From contig LNGK01000008.1 in the NCBI GenBank assembly GCA_001510575.1, positions 5,032,981-5,096,980 on the forward strand: a DNA stretch of 64,000 nt. The letters run 5' to 3'. Each line of letters opens with the position of its first letter. Position 1 is the first letter of the stretch. The notes below the pieces were generated by a model. That model was not told where the DNA came from. It made no database searches and saw only the letters and a list, made by a program, of their open reading frames with translations. The position numbers and the translations under genes were made by a program. The stretch is from Knoxdaviesia capensis. Its lineage: Eukaryota; Ascomycota; Sordariomycetes; Microascales; Gondwanamycetaceae. This document shows, one piece after another, positions 36,110 through 47,700 of this stretch.

Positions 36110-37435
36110 AGTCGCCGCCGGACCCCGGAAAAGCGCAGATAGACGGGATTGAAGAGATTTTTTTTTTAATGGATCCCGAAAATTCATGAGTGGACCAAGC
36201 TCAGCGTGAAAATCCTCGACTCATCACACGCGCGATGGGGGTGTATGGTGCGTCCCGGTATCGGGAATACTAAGATCGGTCTGAATCGCCTATACCGGAC
36301 CCATCACCAAGAGAAAAAAAAAACGAAGAAAAAATTGAATGAATGAAAGAGAAAGAAAAGAAATCCCCCCCCCCTTCGTGATATTGCGTCAAAATAGCAC
36401 GAGGAGGAAATACAACTCACGGCCTCCGGGGAGGTAGGGGTCGCATTAATAATGCCAGCTCTCTGAATCAGCAACCTCACACCGATCCTGCCGTGCGGTG
36501 AAGACGAACATTAAAAATCACGACCCTAACAGACTCGTAATAACAGGCAAATACACCGATGAAATGCTCTGAGTCGGGTCATCCATCCCCCCCCCCAGCC
36601 CGCGTCTGCGGAGACGCTGCCGCCTACCGCCGGGCGGGGGGCTCCCCGGTCAACAAGTTACGTACAGCAGGTGCTAAACTCCCTCAGAACCTGCTGGGTT
36701 TGTCGTATCTGCCGGCCGGAGACGGACGTGAAACCCGCAATCCTCCAACGGGCAAGATTATTAATGCCCGGTTGCTGTGTCTGTGTGAATCCGCAGTGCG
36801 ACAATGGGTGGCTCTGGTGCACTCAACCGCCTAACTCGAATAGCAACAGGGCGCACTGACCCGTTCTGCAGCCCAACGCCCGGCATATATCGGGGGCACA
36901 GTAGTCAGTTTACTCAGCAGGACGCAGTCCTGTAGGTGTGGCTGGTCCGGGCTAGATCGCTCGCCGATGTGTCATACTCCCAGCAGCCAGCCCTGTCAAC
37001 GACAAGTTTCCCTACGCCTTTCAGCATGTCGAAATGACCCAAGCCGTTGTCAAGCTTGACGAACGGGCCCACACCACGCGATTGATTATGTTTCCATGCT
37101 AGCCACTAGCCAGTAGCTAGAACCTGTGCCCGCTTCTTTATATGTACAATATATGGGGGGGTTTTCTTTTTTCCATGCCGGCCCTCGTCTAGCCGGCGGC
37201 CGTCGTCGTCAGTGGTCGGCTTGCCGCAGGGTTCCTGCTTTTGGAGATGAGTGCAAGACTAAAAATGAACATCGCGGGCTAGAAGTGCATCCGTTATGCT
37301 CACCGGGTTCACGATTCTATCATGGCCCCTCTTTCCCTTCCGTGGGATTCCAGAAGTTCTAGGTTCGTCCCCAATCTCCAATTGTACAAACCCTTTTGAT
37401 CATTCATCCGCACCCTCTATGCAATGGGCACGTCT

Positions 37436-37493
37436 CACCCTCTTTTATGTAAGTAGGTATGTAAATACAGTACTTACATACATGAAGAGGGTG
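37436..37493. repeat. Two-armed inverted repeat (hairpin)
   Basis: CACCCTCTT (37436-37444) pairs with AAGAGGGTG (37485-37493), and inside it ATGTAAGTA (37447-37455) pairs with TACTTACAT (37471-37479). Both 9-bp arms are perfect, with small asymmetric interior gaps and a 15-nt loop. Confidence 0.75.
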
Positions 37494-38003
37494 TCGTGGT
37501 CGGGTTCCAGGGACTCGTGGCCACATCCGCAAACACAACTGTCGTCGGGTCGACTTTGGGGCGAGAGAGTTTGAAAAAGGGTGTAAGTAAGTCAGGCGGG
37601 TGCTCTTTGGCTCCTAGCCCCTTCCCCGGAAGATCTTATCTATGATCCTAGGACTAGGCGCAGTTCTTAAAGGTCTGTCCCCTAACGGCAGTCATAGACG
37701 AAAAGGTGTCCACCCCAAAAACACCTGCACTAGGAGACAATGGATCCGAAGTCTCTCTGGGTCGTCGTCATGGGCCCCCAGTGTGAAGTTTAAAGGCGTT
37801 CAGCTATGTTTTTATCGTGGGTCTCCATTTCCGACAAGTCCAGAGCTTTAGCTTAAAAATCCATTTCTTTCTTGTACACGTTCTTCTCTTCTATGACTCC
37901 CAGAGTGGATCGCCAGCTAGAGCGTTTCTCGATAGCCAAGCAAGAAAAGGCAGTAGTGGTATAGGAAATCCTCTGGGATTGAACAATCAATGGATGGTGT
38001 CTC

Positions 38004-38026
38004 GGCGGGTCCGGAGGGGACCCGCC
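38004..38026. repeat. GC-rich perfect hairpin
   Basis: GGCGGGTCC (38004-38012), loop GGAGG, GGACCCGCC (38018-38026): a nine-base-pair perfect GC-rich stem. It lies in otherwise non-coding DNA. Confidence 0.75.
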
Positions 38027-41000
38027 CCGGGTTGTTTTCTTTCCCGCTTTCCCACGCTTTCTCTCGGAGAAGGGGAGCTTGCGTGCATGTAAGATGTGTC
38101 AAAGACACGACGACTATCGTTGTAGGCCGTAGCTAAGGTGGAGCTTGCGGATAATGAGAGAATTCAAAAAGGACGAAGACCAAAAGTCAACTCAATCCAG
38201 CCTATGCTCCTATTTTTTCATCGGCTTCATGGCCACTACCGAAGCGATGTCGGAGTGAAGTCCAGAGCCAAGCAAGCCAGGGTCACTAATACTCTAGGGT
38301 TAGGGTTGGGTACTGCTCTCGGGTCTTCGTATCATACCATTTGATACAATGTCGTCATGTGGACTTTGCACACCACGTCCCGAGCATGCAACAACACAGA
38401 AGCACGACAGCCCGGTAGATCCATACGCTCACATTTCGTTCTTAACCTTCCGAGGAATCTCCTTGTCTCCCCGCCGATCAGAGGAAAGAAAAAGGCAAGA
38501 TGCAGATCTCCATCTTGGTTACGATGATGTGGAGAAGGGGGGAGCCACACGAGCAAGAAAAATTTCTATCCGACGTGACTCGATGGACGGAAAAACGTGT
38601 GCGTCTCTTGATATATGCAGGCAGTGAAAAAAAAACCCAAATTTAGCGAGGAGAAGTAAACAAGAGGAAACGAGATGGGTGGGTGGATGAGGGTGTGGGA
38701 TGGGGACTGTAACCTTAGCCCCAGTGATGTTCAGAACTTGATGGTCGAGGGAACGACTAGCGTTTTAATTCTGACGTTGAATTTCGGAAGGATAAAAGAG
38801 AAGGATTGAGTCATATCCGGGCGAGTGAGCTGTACATACTGTACACTGCTACTAAGCGTGAGTTGATATCATGATGTGCGTAGTCAAGAACTTACTTCCT
38901 AACAGCCACGGGGAGCATGTGTGAAAAGTAATGCAGTGGAAAGGGTCGTGGGTGTTGTGAACAAGTTCTACGTCACAATGCAGTGATTCTGTTGTGACAA
39001 CTTGGCACTGGCTGGCCAATGCATGCCACCGAAAGCTCTCCAACACAAAGATAGATACAGACCTTTTGAAAAAAAAAAAAAAAAAAAGAAAAAGAAGGTT
39101 TATGCCCTGACAGTTGAATGTCAAACAGGGAGCACTGTGCCGGTAACATGACCACCTTTCGTCTTCCCAAGAGTCCGGAATCGATGATGTGATTTCTTAG
39201 ATCTTGCCTTGCTCTTCAGAATAAACGTCTCACGCGCTCACAAGGGCCATATTATTACCGAAAGCCGGGCTCTGGAAACGAGGACGACAGGAGTGAGAAA
39301 GGAGGGGAGACGAAGACAGGCTAAACAGATATACTCACAGACAAACAATGGATGTATGTGTGTGTGTGCACCTCCACCTTGGTTGGTTAGGGTCAGGTGG
39401 TGGAGTTGGTGATTTCTTGGGGAATCAAACCACCACCTTTTTTTCTTTTGGGGCATTCCAAGCCCAACTTTCCTTTTCTTGCTTCTTATAGACTATTGAT
39501 GGCCAAGAGACTCCGATGCACGGGGTAGTCCAAAAACTGCGGGGAGGATGGGGACAAAAAAGAGGGATGAAGCAATAAATCGGGGATGGTGCTCTTGCTG
39601 GGGCTGCTCGGACAAACCTAGACTTATGCATACAGATGCTGTTCGCCTAGTGATTGGCCCCAGCGTTGTGCATCGTGCAGGTTCCTGTTGTGTAAACTTT
39701 ACCTATTGAAGCACTGCGTACATAGGGGTAGTACGCCTCTTGCCATCCGACGGGACGGAGACCCGGCATGACACCAGAAGAGAAGAGAAATTTTTGAAGC
39801 AAACGGCCGCACGAAGCGGGGAGAGGAGGGGAGACACACGCGTAAATGCTGCACTTAGCCGAAGCACGGCAACACAGTGTGTAAGAGGACAAGCGAAAAG
39901 GGGTTGAGGCCCGCAATCAATGACCCAAGAAACCTAAGACTTGCCAAAAAGTGGTCATGCGAGCAGTTCGACACAAATCACAAGAAAATGGGAGGACTTG
40001 AGATATCAGAATCACAGTAGCAGCATTCTCAACGAGCAGCTGAGTTCCGAGAAGCTTCCACCTCCAGTCGCAGCTCAAGAGCACGAAACATCACCAGGTT
40101 TTTTTTTTTTTTTTGTTCCATTCGCTGGGCTGAACCCAAAGGCTCAAACTTAAGGCCGACCTAGCGAAGATAACACACATCGAAGCGCTCGTGGTAGATT
40201 TATGGTTATCTAGGGACAGGTCTGATCACTGGCGGATGTGTGATTCCGGGCCTTATGATCCCGTTTTGCTGTATCTGGCCTAAGTGCATACCTATGAACG
40301 TGTGATAATGCATCTTTTTAGATGTTCGGATCGTGTGTACAGATAAACAAGACATCGAGACCAAACTGGAGGATGTGCGTGGGCTGCGTGCTTTTGATTT
40401 GGTACCAAGGATAAACTCTCAATTGAAGGCGAACAGAGGCATGTCGAGAGTGCAGCAAACAAAGGACAAGACAACTCAAGCTCGTATGAGGAAAGAGGAT
40501 TGATGATGACATGCATATATCGTTATTTTCGAGTTTGTCAGCGTGAAATTCCACCATCAGGGTTAAGGAACCATCGCGACTCCAGCTTCCGGTGCTCTGG
40601 GAGGGGAGTGCTTCGCCGTCGCGGCAAATCCTTTTCTTTTTTCCTCTCGTTAAACTTGGAAAGCGAGAGGACAAACCCTTTTTTTCTTAGACGCAGAAAG
40701 TGGTGGGGGCTTGCTCCATATCGAGACAGCCCAAATCCCCACCCACGGACCACTTTGAAAGCCCCAAAACTGCGAAAGCCACGATGGGGAAGCCGTCCTT
40801 ATCGAAGTTTCGCGAAAGCTGTCAAGCAACTAAGATATACAGGCTCATGGGTTACTGATTGTCATCGGCGATGATGTCGACGACGATGTCGACGGATGCC
40901 ATTGCGTGTCCTCTGAATCCCGGCCGCCGGAGAGAAATGGAGATAATCACAGCATTCGAAAATAAAAACAGAGATAAGGATGTCCATGCAATTGAAGTGA

Positions 41001-41704
41001 AGCTCGGCCGTTCGGGTTAGACCCTTACTGTCGCACTGGAGCCCTTCATGCCACTTGTCTCTGATATGTCTCCCGTCCCAAACTGATCTGCTGTAGTGTG
41101 GTGGCAGCCATGGCTGGAATCACACACCGGGCCTGAGTAGCAAACGTTTGGAGCAGTCACACTACCAACCTACATAACAGTACATCAGTTACTCAGATTC
41201 GATGTCTGTTGCAGACAGGCGAGCCTGCATACCTGTGGGTGTGAGTAACACTCTGTGACTCGCGCTCTTCTCGGTCTCTATCTGATCATTGTGGTCCTCT
41301 GCTATGTGACGCTCCACTTGTATTTTTACAGTAGCTTCACACCACCCCACATCGAAAGAAAAAAAAAGGAAAAAAGGAAAAAAAAAAAAAAAACCTCTCA
41401 GACGGGGGTGCATGCAATTGTTTGAAACGTCGTAGCAGGTGGTGTGTGTCTTGCTGGTCGGTATTTCAGTACATACTCCCCCACCCCCGACACAGAGCTT
41501 ATCTCTTTGGTGTCTTGGAGCGCTTCTCTCGCTTTCGGGTCATCTCTAGCCTCTCTTTTACACCGCGCCCTGTGTTTTTCATATGTCTTCTGGCCTCCAT
41601 TCCTCGACACTGGCTCGACTCTGTATGCGCTTCCCGTGATGCATACACCCCCCTCCCTATCTTTCACTAAACTCCTTTCCCGCACCAACTCACACACACC
41701 AACT

Positions 41705-41729
<25 letters not shown>
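41705..41729. repeat. CA dinucleotide microsatellite
   Basis: Twelve CA units, flanked by further imperfect CACA sequence, inside the presumed leader/promoter of the arrestin-like gene. Confidence 0.9.
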
Positions 41730-41736
<7 letters not shown>

Positions 41737-42301
41737 TACACTTCTCACTCACAGCCCGATTAAGCGTCTATTGCTACACTCTATAATCATCTTTTCTCCT
41801 TCTTGGGTGATGCATCCCAACCCAAAATTCGCTTCCTCCTTAAACCTCTTTAGCCCATCCTGGCTTCCCTCCTCTAGCTCCTGCTTCCCCTTCCTTCTTT
41901 CCCTATCAATCATCCCAGTCTTGGCACTCCCTTCCCTTTCAGCTTCTGCATATTCTTGTTCCGATCCGTACTTTCCTGTTCTTTTCTTGCTTCTTATAAA
42001 TACTGTCTGCCTCCCCCTCCTTTTCTTTTGTTCCTTTATATTCCCCATCACTCTTCGTTCTTAACTCTTCACTTCTAATCATCATCACTATCTCTGCCGT
42101 CGTCGTTATCACCTCTCTGCTGTCTTCACTTACACCAAAAACCCTAACATCCACAACCCCCTTTCCGCTCACAGCAACCACCGGCAACATCAAGATTCCA
42201 CAAGATCCAACTTCCTCTTCATAACCGCAGAGCTTTTCTCTGCCCCTCCCTCTCCCTCTCACCCAAACTCCCGCATCCTCACATCCTCCGGTCCTCTCAC
42301 C

Positions 42302-43783
42302 ATGTCTGGAACCAACAGCGATTCCGCCTCGGTGGCCTCGGTGTCGAGGCCTGCTGAGTTTCTCACCAGAACCAGCATCCAGCTGAACATCCATGACCAC
42401 TACTCGTCCAAGGTGTACACTTCAGGGTCTAGCATCACCGGTGAGGCTATTATCACTCCGATTCGGGATGCGCCCTTTGACGAGGTGCAGATCCTGCTTG
42501 TGGGTGTGGCCAGATCCCGCATTGAGGCCGTCCAGATTCCGCGCCGGTCCTCCCAGGTGTTCCTCAAGCTTAGCATGCCGATTCTGCCCGCCACCTACTA
42601 CCCGGAGCCGCAGGTTTTCATGGCCGGCCACACTTACGTCATCCCGTTCCACTTCGTCGTGCCTTTCCACTTGACTCTGAGCTCGTGCACCCACCGCATC
42701 GATTCCGATGTCATCCGCGACCACCACACCCGCCTTCCTCCATCGGTTGGCGGTCCATCTTGGCCTGGGTCTGATGATATGAGCCCTCTGACCTCCGAGA
42801 TCGAGTACTCGGTCCGCGCCCGCGTGCTTCGCCACGATGGCCCGAACATGCGCGACATTGTCCGCGTGTTCGAGTCTTTCCAGATCATCAACGTCCTGCC
42901 CGCCGCGCTTCCCGACCCGCCGCTGAGCATCACCAACAAGGACATCATGTATTCTATGACCAACACGCGAAACATTCGCAAGTCAATTTTCTCCGGAAAG
43001 CTCGGTCGTCTGGTCACCACTGCTGCTGAGCCGGCTCCCGTTATTCTTTCTGCTGACGGCCGCTCAGCAACCCCGTCCTCCGCCACCATCCACCTGACTT
43101 TCCACCCTTCTCCCAGCACCTCGGCAGCCAAGATGGCCCCTCCTCGCGTATCTGAAGTTTTCGGGAAGATCACCTCAACTACATTCTACAGCGCCGAATC
43201 CATGAACAACCTGCCCAACCTTGGAGCCAGCACCGACCTGATCCTGATCACCGGAACTCGCTTGGCTTACTCGACTTCGGTTCCCGCATTTTCCGCCCCG
43301 GTCGAGACGGTGTCGTGGCGCCAGGAGCTGCCCAACCCCACCCGACGTGACTCTGGATACTGTAGCGAGGGCGACGACAAAGACGAATGCGATGCGCCTC
43401 ACGTCTCCCGCGGATCCTCCAACTCCAGTAGTGCCTCTACCGACACCGGCGTGCGGTACACCGCAACCCTGAAGGTCCCCTTCCAGGTCCCCACGAACAA
43501 GAAGATGTTCTTGCCAACCTTCCATTCGTGCCTCATTTCGCGCGTCTACGTGCTCAAGCTGACTCTGTCTGTCGGCCCCAACAACTCGAGCGTGCACCTG
43601 GCTCTTCCCCTTCAGATCTCCGTTCAACAGCCAGGATTGTCTGCAGCTGCCCAGGCTACCGTGGATGCCAACGCCCAGTTCATGAACCCTACTCTACCAA
43701 CCTTCGAGGAGGCCGAGGCCGATCAGTTCCTTCAGCCTCGCCTAATGAATGCTCCTCCGACTTCGGCCTTGCCATCCTATTAG
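42302..43783 (+). CDS. Alpha-arrestin-like protein
   Basis: Single exon, 493 aa. The N-terminal half has arrestin-fold sequence: a start strand TSIQLNIHDHYSSKVYTSGS, then ITGEAIITP and FDEVQILLVGVARSRIE, then HTYVIPFHFVVPFHLT and SEIEYSVRARV. The second half has a Ser-rich insert (about residues 355-380) and more arrestin-C-like strands (RYTATLKVPFQVPTNKKMFLPTFHSC). Alpha-arrestins in fungi recruit the Rsp5 ubiquitin ligase to membrane transporters for endocytosis. The protein ends SALPSY, whose LPSY fits the LPxY form of the PY motif bound by Rsp5 WW domains. It is not clearly any one of the named yeast Art proteins. The start ATG directly follows a C/T-rich leader ending CTCACCATG. Convergent with TSC1. 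Confidence 0.82.
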   Translation: MSGTNSDSASVASVSRPAEFLTRTSIQLNIHDHYSSKVYTSGSSITGEAIITPIRDAPFDEVQILLVGVARSRIEAVQIPRRSSQVFLKLSMPILPATYYPEPQVFMAGHTYVIPFHFVVPFHLTLSSCTHRIDSDVIRDHHTRLPPSVGGPSWPGSDDMSPLTSEIEYSVRARVLRHDGPNMRDIVRVFESFQIINVLPAALPDPPLSITNKDIMYSMTNTRNIRKSIFSGKLGRLVTTAAEPAPVILSADGRSATPSSATIHLTFHPSPSTSAAKMAPPRVSEVFGKITSTTFYSAESMNNLPNLGASTDLILITGTRLAYSTSVPAFSAPVETVSWRQELPNPTRRDSGYCSEGDDKDECDAPHVSRGSSNSSSASTDTGVRYTATLKVPFQVPTNKKMFLPTFHSCLISRVYVLKLTLSVGPNNSSVHLALPLQISVQQPGLSAAAQATVDANAQFMNPTLPTFEEAEADQFLQPRLMNAPPTSALPSY

Positions 43784-44660
43784 AGATATGTGATGGCCAC
43801 CATCGCTGAAGTGAAGCGCTCTTCTTTCTGTGCATGACCACGACCGCACATTATGCAGCATTTGCTTTTGCTTTTTCTTGGCTTCTTTTTGGGGTTTTGG
43901 TTTATTCTAATGGCTACTAGCAGGTTTGAAAACATGATGACACCGGACGGGTTCATTATTGGGTGTTTCTGTCTCATCTGATCTTCTGTTTCATGGCTCT
44001 TCCTTTTACATACTGTTGTTGCTTTTCGATCCGCCCAGCGTTATATCTATCTATACCCTGGTGAAATGTTTTTTCGTGGTTTCTTGACTTCTTGTTCGTC
44101 TTTGTTGATAATTGGGTTTCCTTCATGATCTTTCTTTTCCAAATTAGCGATAGTCGATATTTCTTTCCTTCTCTGTCCATAATACTTTCTTCTCTACAGT
44201 CTTCCTGCTTTTCCTGTGCATGTTGTGTATGTCAGACAGTTGTCCTGGGCCGCGTTGATCTAAGTGACTTGGCTAGTGTACGGTTCACGGATCGGTTGGT
44301 ATCCCCTCATGTGCTCGTCAGTTAACCAGCAAACGAGGACTTACTCAGGTTCAAGGTGCACAGAGCACGATCGCGTGTATGCCACATCTGCGCGAGAAGT
44401 TTGGGCGTGGTGACCTGTTTTCAGTGTCCCCAGTGGTTGATTTATTGTCATACCCTACACGCCATCCTAAACCCCGTGCCATGCAAACCCAGGCCCACCC
44501 CCAAGCATTCGGTTGTAACGTACAGATTCAACACGTTTCTTCCCTTTCAACCTTTCACCACATCTGGCCCCTATGACAACAGCGGGGGAAAAAAACCAAC
44601 TAACACACATATCCGCTGAATCTTCACGCGCGGGCAAGGCCGGTTGGGACAGGCGACGCG
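43784..44660. other. Intergenic, convergent 3' ends of arrestin-like gene and TSC1
   Basis: About 880 bp of 3' UTR sequence, T-rich on the plus strand up to about 44220. No gene is supported. Confidence 0.55.
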
Positions 44661-44785
44661 TCAACCGAATCCCCGGATCCCTCTGAACCCGCCCACCCGC
44701 TTATCGCGCTTGCTTTCTTCCTCCTTTTTCTTGTCCTTGTCTTTCGGCTGTTCCTTGCGGATGCGGTTGACTGGCGGGGTTCCGG
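44661..44785 (-). other. C-terminal exon of TSC1
   Basis: After acceptor TGTAG (44786) the minus strand reads in phase TGTPPVNRIRKEQPKDKD, a Lys/Glu run and VGGFRGIRGFG-stop (TGA 44661-44663). The intron is 170 nt (44786-44955) with donor GTTAGT. The strongly basic, ordered composition and the short terminal Gly/Phe motif look like coding sequence. Confidence 0.75.
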
Positions 44786-47700
44786 CTACACAATAATTTG
44801 GCGATAATGTTAGTTAAGGGGGACATCTGATAGATGAAGCGAGGGGGGAAGGGGGGGAAAGAGAGAGGGTAATGGGGTCGGAAGGGGCGGGGAAGAAATT
44901 GTAACAGCAAAGAAACAAAAAGGTTGAAAAAAAAAGAAAAAAGAAATTGACTAACTTCGCTTGAGATCCACCCCGCCGAAATCACCCCCACCCGGCCCCG
45001 CGGGGGACCCACCCGCCGCCGGCGCCGGAGTGCTCGGACCCGGACTCCATCCATCGCGCAGCGAATCCACCGACTCCATCTTGGAAAACAGTCGTTGCGG
45101 GCGCGGTCGGTCCGAGACGGGGCTGCCACTGCTGATGCCCAAGCCACTACGACCCCCGGAGGCCGCCGGCGGCGGGGGAGACGACCCGAGGTTCGCCGGC
45201 CCCGGCCCGCCCTCGCTGTCCTCTTCCGACCACATCGTGCCCGAATCCGCCGTGATCCCGGCTGCAGATGCAGAATCCGCGGTCGCGGCCTTCTGGCACT
45301 GCTCGGCGAACCGCGCGGCCTGCAGCGCGGTGTACTTCTTCGAGAGCAGTGCATACTGCCGTTGCATGTCCGCCTGCTTGGCCCGGCTGGCCGCCAGAGC
45401 GCTCTCCAGGGGGTTCACCGCCGATGCTGCGGTGGCCGTGGCAGTTGAGATCGTGCGGTGGCGGTACTTGTCTGGGCCCCGGGTGGTCGCTGCCGAGTCC
45501 CGCCGCCGCGGCGCGAGGGTCGTGCTATCGTCGTCGTCGTCTTCGTGCTCGTCGTCCCCGTCAGAGGTGTCCACCCGCGCAGAATATCCCGTGCGCACGC
45601 GCGGGGCGCCGTCGCTACTGTCGTCATCATCATCGTCGTCATCATCGTCATCATCTTCGTTACATAGTTCTTCGCGACTGATCGCTGCAGCCGCCGCCGC
45701 ACTGAGCGACACGCGTCGTCCTCGGTGTCCAGCGAGTGTGTTATGATGCTGGTGCATACTAGTACCACTGCCGCCGGTGCCAACGTGAGACTTCTCATCG
45801 CGGATCGCCTCCGCCAAACGCGCCTTGAGCACCACAATCTGCGTCTCAAACATCCGGCGCTGGCGCTGCACTTCCAGATCACCGGCCGCAACCTCTAGCC
45901 GCAGGGCTTCCGCCCGCGCAACTGCATCCGCGGCCGCCAGCTTCTCGCGAGCCAACTCGGCCTCGCGGCCCTGGAAATCGCGCTCAGCCACACGCAGCCG
46001 CTCCAACTCGGCGCGCAGCCGCACGCGCTCAGTCGGATTCGCATCAGCCGACTGTGCCGTCTGCTTGGCGTTGAGCAGCTCTTCCTCGGCGTCGCACAGC
46101 AACTTGGTCAGCCGCGTGCATTCACCCTGCGTGCGCTCCAGCTCGCGCGTCAGCTTCTCCATCTCGCTCTTCATCTTGCGTGTTTCCTCGCGCAGCACTT
46201 TGAGCTTCTGCGATAGATCGGCCTCCCACTTCTTCGCGAGCGCCCGGCTGCGGTCCGAGTCTTTGCGCACCTGCATCTCGGCTTTCTTCGCTTCCTCGAA
46301 CCGGCTCTTCAGGATGCGGTTGGCGTTGGCGAGGTTCTGTGCCTCGGCTTCCGAGGTGGCCTCGCGCACGAGGCGCCGCCGCAGCTCGCCGACGTAGTTC
46401 CAGTGCTGGTCTTTGAGGAACCGCTCAAAGCGCAGATCATTCTGCAGAAGAACAACCTGCCGCTGTAGACCGAAGATCTTGGTTCTCGTTTCCGCTGGAA
46501 CCTGTGGCGTGGTGGTTCCCAGTTGCAGGAAGTGTAGCGGACTGGTGGCAGCATCGGTCGCTGATTCCGGGTGGCTTAGCGAGAGCGATGGCACACTGTC
46601 ATTTGTAACTGTTTGGTACAGACTTGGACGGTTGTGTACTGCTTGAGATGCTGACATCGTCGCTACATGTGGCGGCAGGGTCGGACTATCGTAGGATGGA
46701 TCCCGCGCGTGTGAGTCGATTGATCCCAACAGAGACGGTCGGCTGGATTGCGAGTTATGGCGAGCAAGAGAAGAGCCGGTTGTATGTGCCGCGTGAGACG
46801 AGACGCTCGACGACTTGATCGACGAGGCGTGAACACGCCAATCGACCGGGCTGGTCTTGTCATGAGGACTGGGTCCGCTCAGAAGTGCCGCCAAGTCCTG
46901 GTTCTCCCTCTCGACATCCGACCCGGAGGTCGGACCGGCGATGACCGATTCAGTGCCACTTACGTGACTGCCTAATCCCAGAGGTAGCTGAACGCCAGCG
47001 GGTCCCGCAGCCACCAACCGACCAGTGCTATCATGGGCAACGCATAGCGCCATACACTCTGCGACCAGCTCTGGCGGTTCACTGGTCAGCCAGCGGCCAA
47101 AATCAGTCTTTTCGGTATCAATGGTCAGAGTGAAAAAGTTTGGATGGAGGAGATGAATGCGCTGGAAAGGCTCAGACCGGTGGCGGATCTCGGTAGGCTG
47201 GACTTCAATGTCGTCGGCGTTCGCGACGTTTGCATGACGAAGATATCTCTGCGGCTTTCGGATGTAGTCCATGAAGTTGAGGGGATACAAGCCGTAAAGA
47301 ATAGTAAAGTAATGGCGAAGCTGGCTGATCTGCAGTTCGTCCGAAGCCGGCGAGAAGCTGCAGGTGTCCCAGCCAGCTGAGCTGGCAATGCTTTTTCGGT
47401 CAGAGTCGTCGGCGGACATGTCCAATGAGTCGGAACGTTCCCGGTGCCAAAAGAGCAGGCGAGCATAGATATTGAAGAGTGTAGAGAGGTGGGGTACAAG
47501 AGAAGATGGCATGTGTGGTAGCATCATGATCAAGGCGGTTAGAGCCAGAGAAACGACTGTTGTCGAAGTATCTTGCTGCAGACATCGGAGCAAATCTGCA
47601 AAGAGCGGGGTTTGGAGAACGAGGTGAAGATGTGGCGGCTGGTTCTGGACGAACTCGCACAGCAGGGAGAGGATTCGGAGGCGGTATTCTTTCTTGACCA

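Larger units (their letters stand above)
31194..42301. other. 11-kb gene-poor region
   Basis: No open frame longer than about 110 codons shows protein-like features apart from the last 0.8 kb, which is a C/T-rich leader of the arrestin-like gene (41444-42300) with a CA repeat. The region contains scattered homopolymer A/T/C runs (39067-39087, 40100-40114, 36366-36374), telomere-like motifs (32025-32033, 38294-38310), two hairpins (37436-37493, 38004-38026) and a short direct repeat (36033-36045 and 36097-36109). No tRNA, rRNA or recognisable transposon protein was found. Confidence 0.55.

Noticed and set aside
41444..42064. 206-codon plus-strand frame before the arrestin-like gene
   Set aside because: Contains the CA microsatellite read as Thr-His repeats and C/T-rich sequence; best explained as leader DNA.
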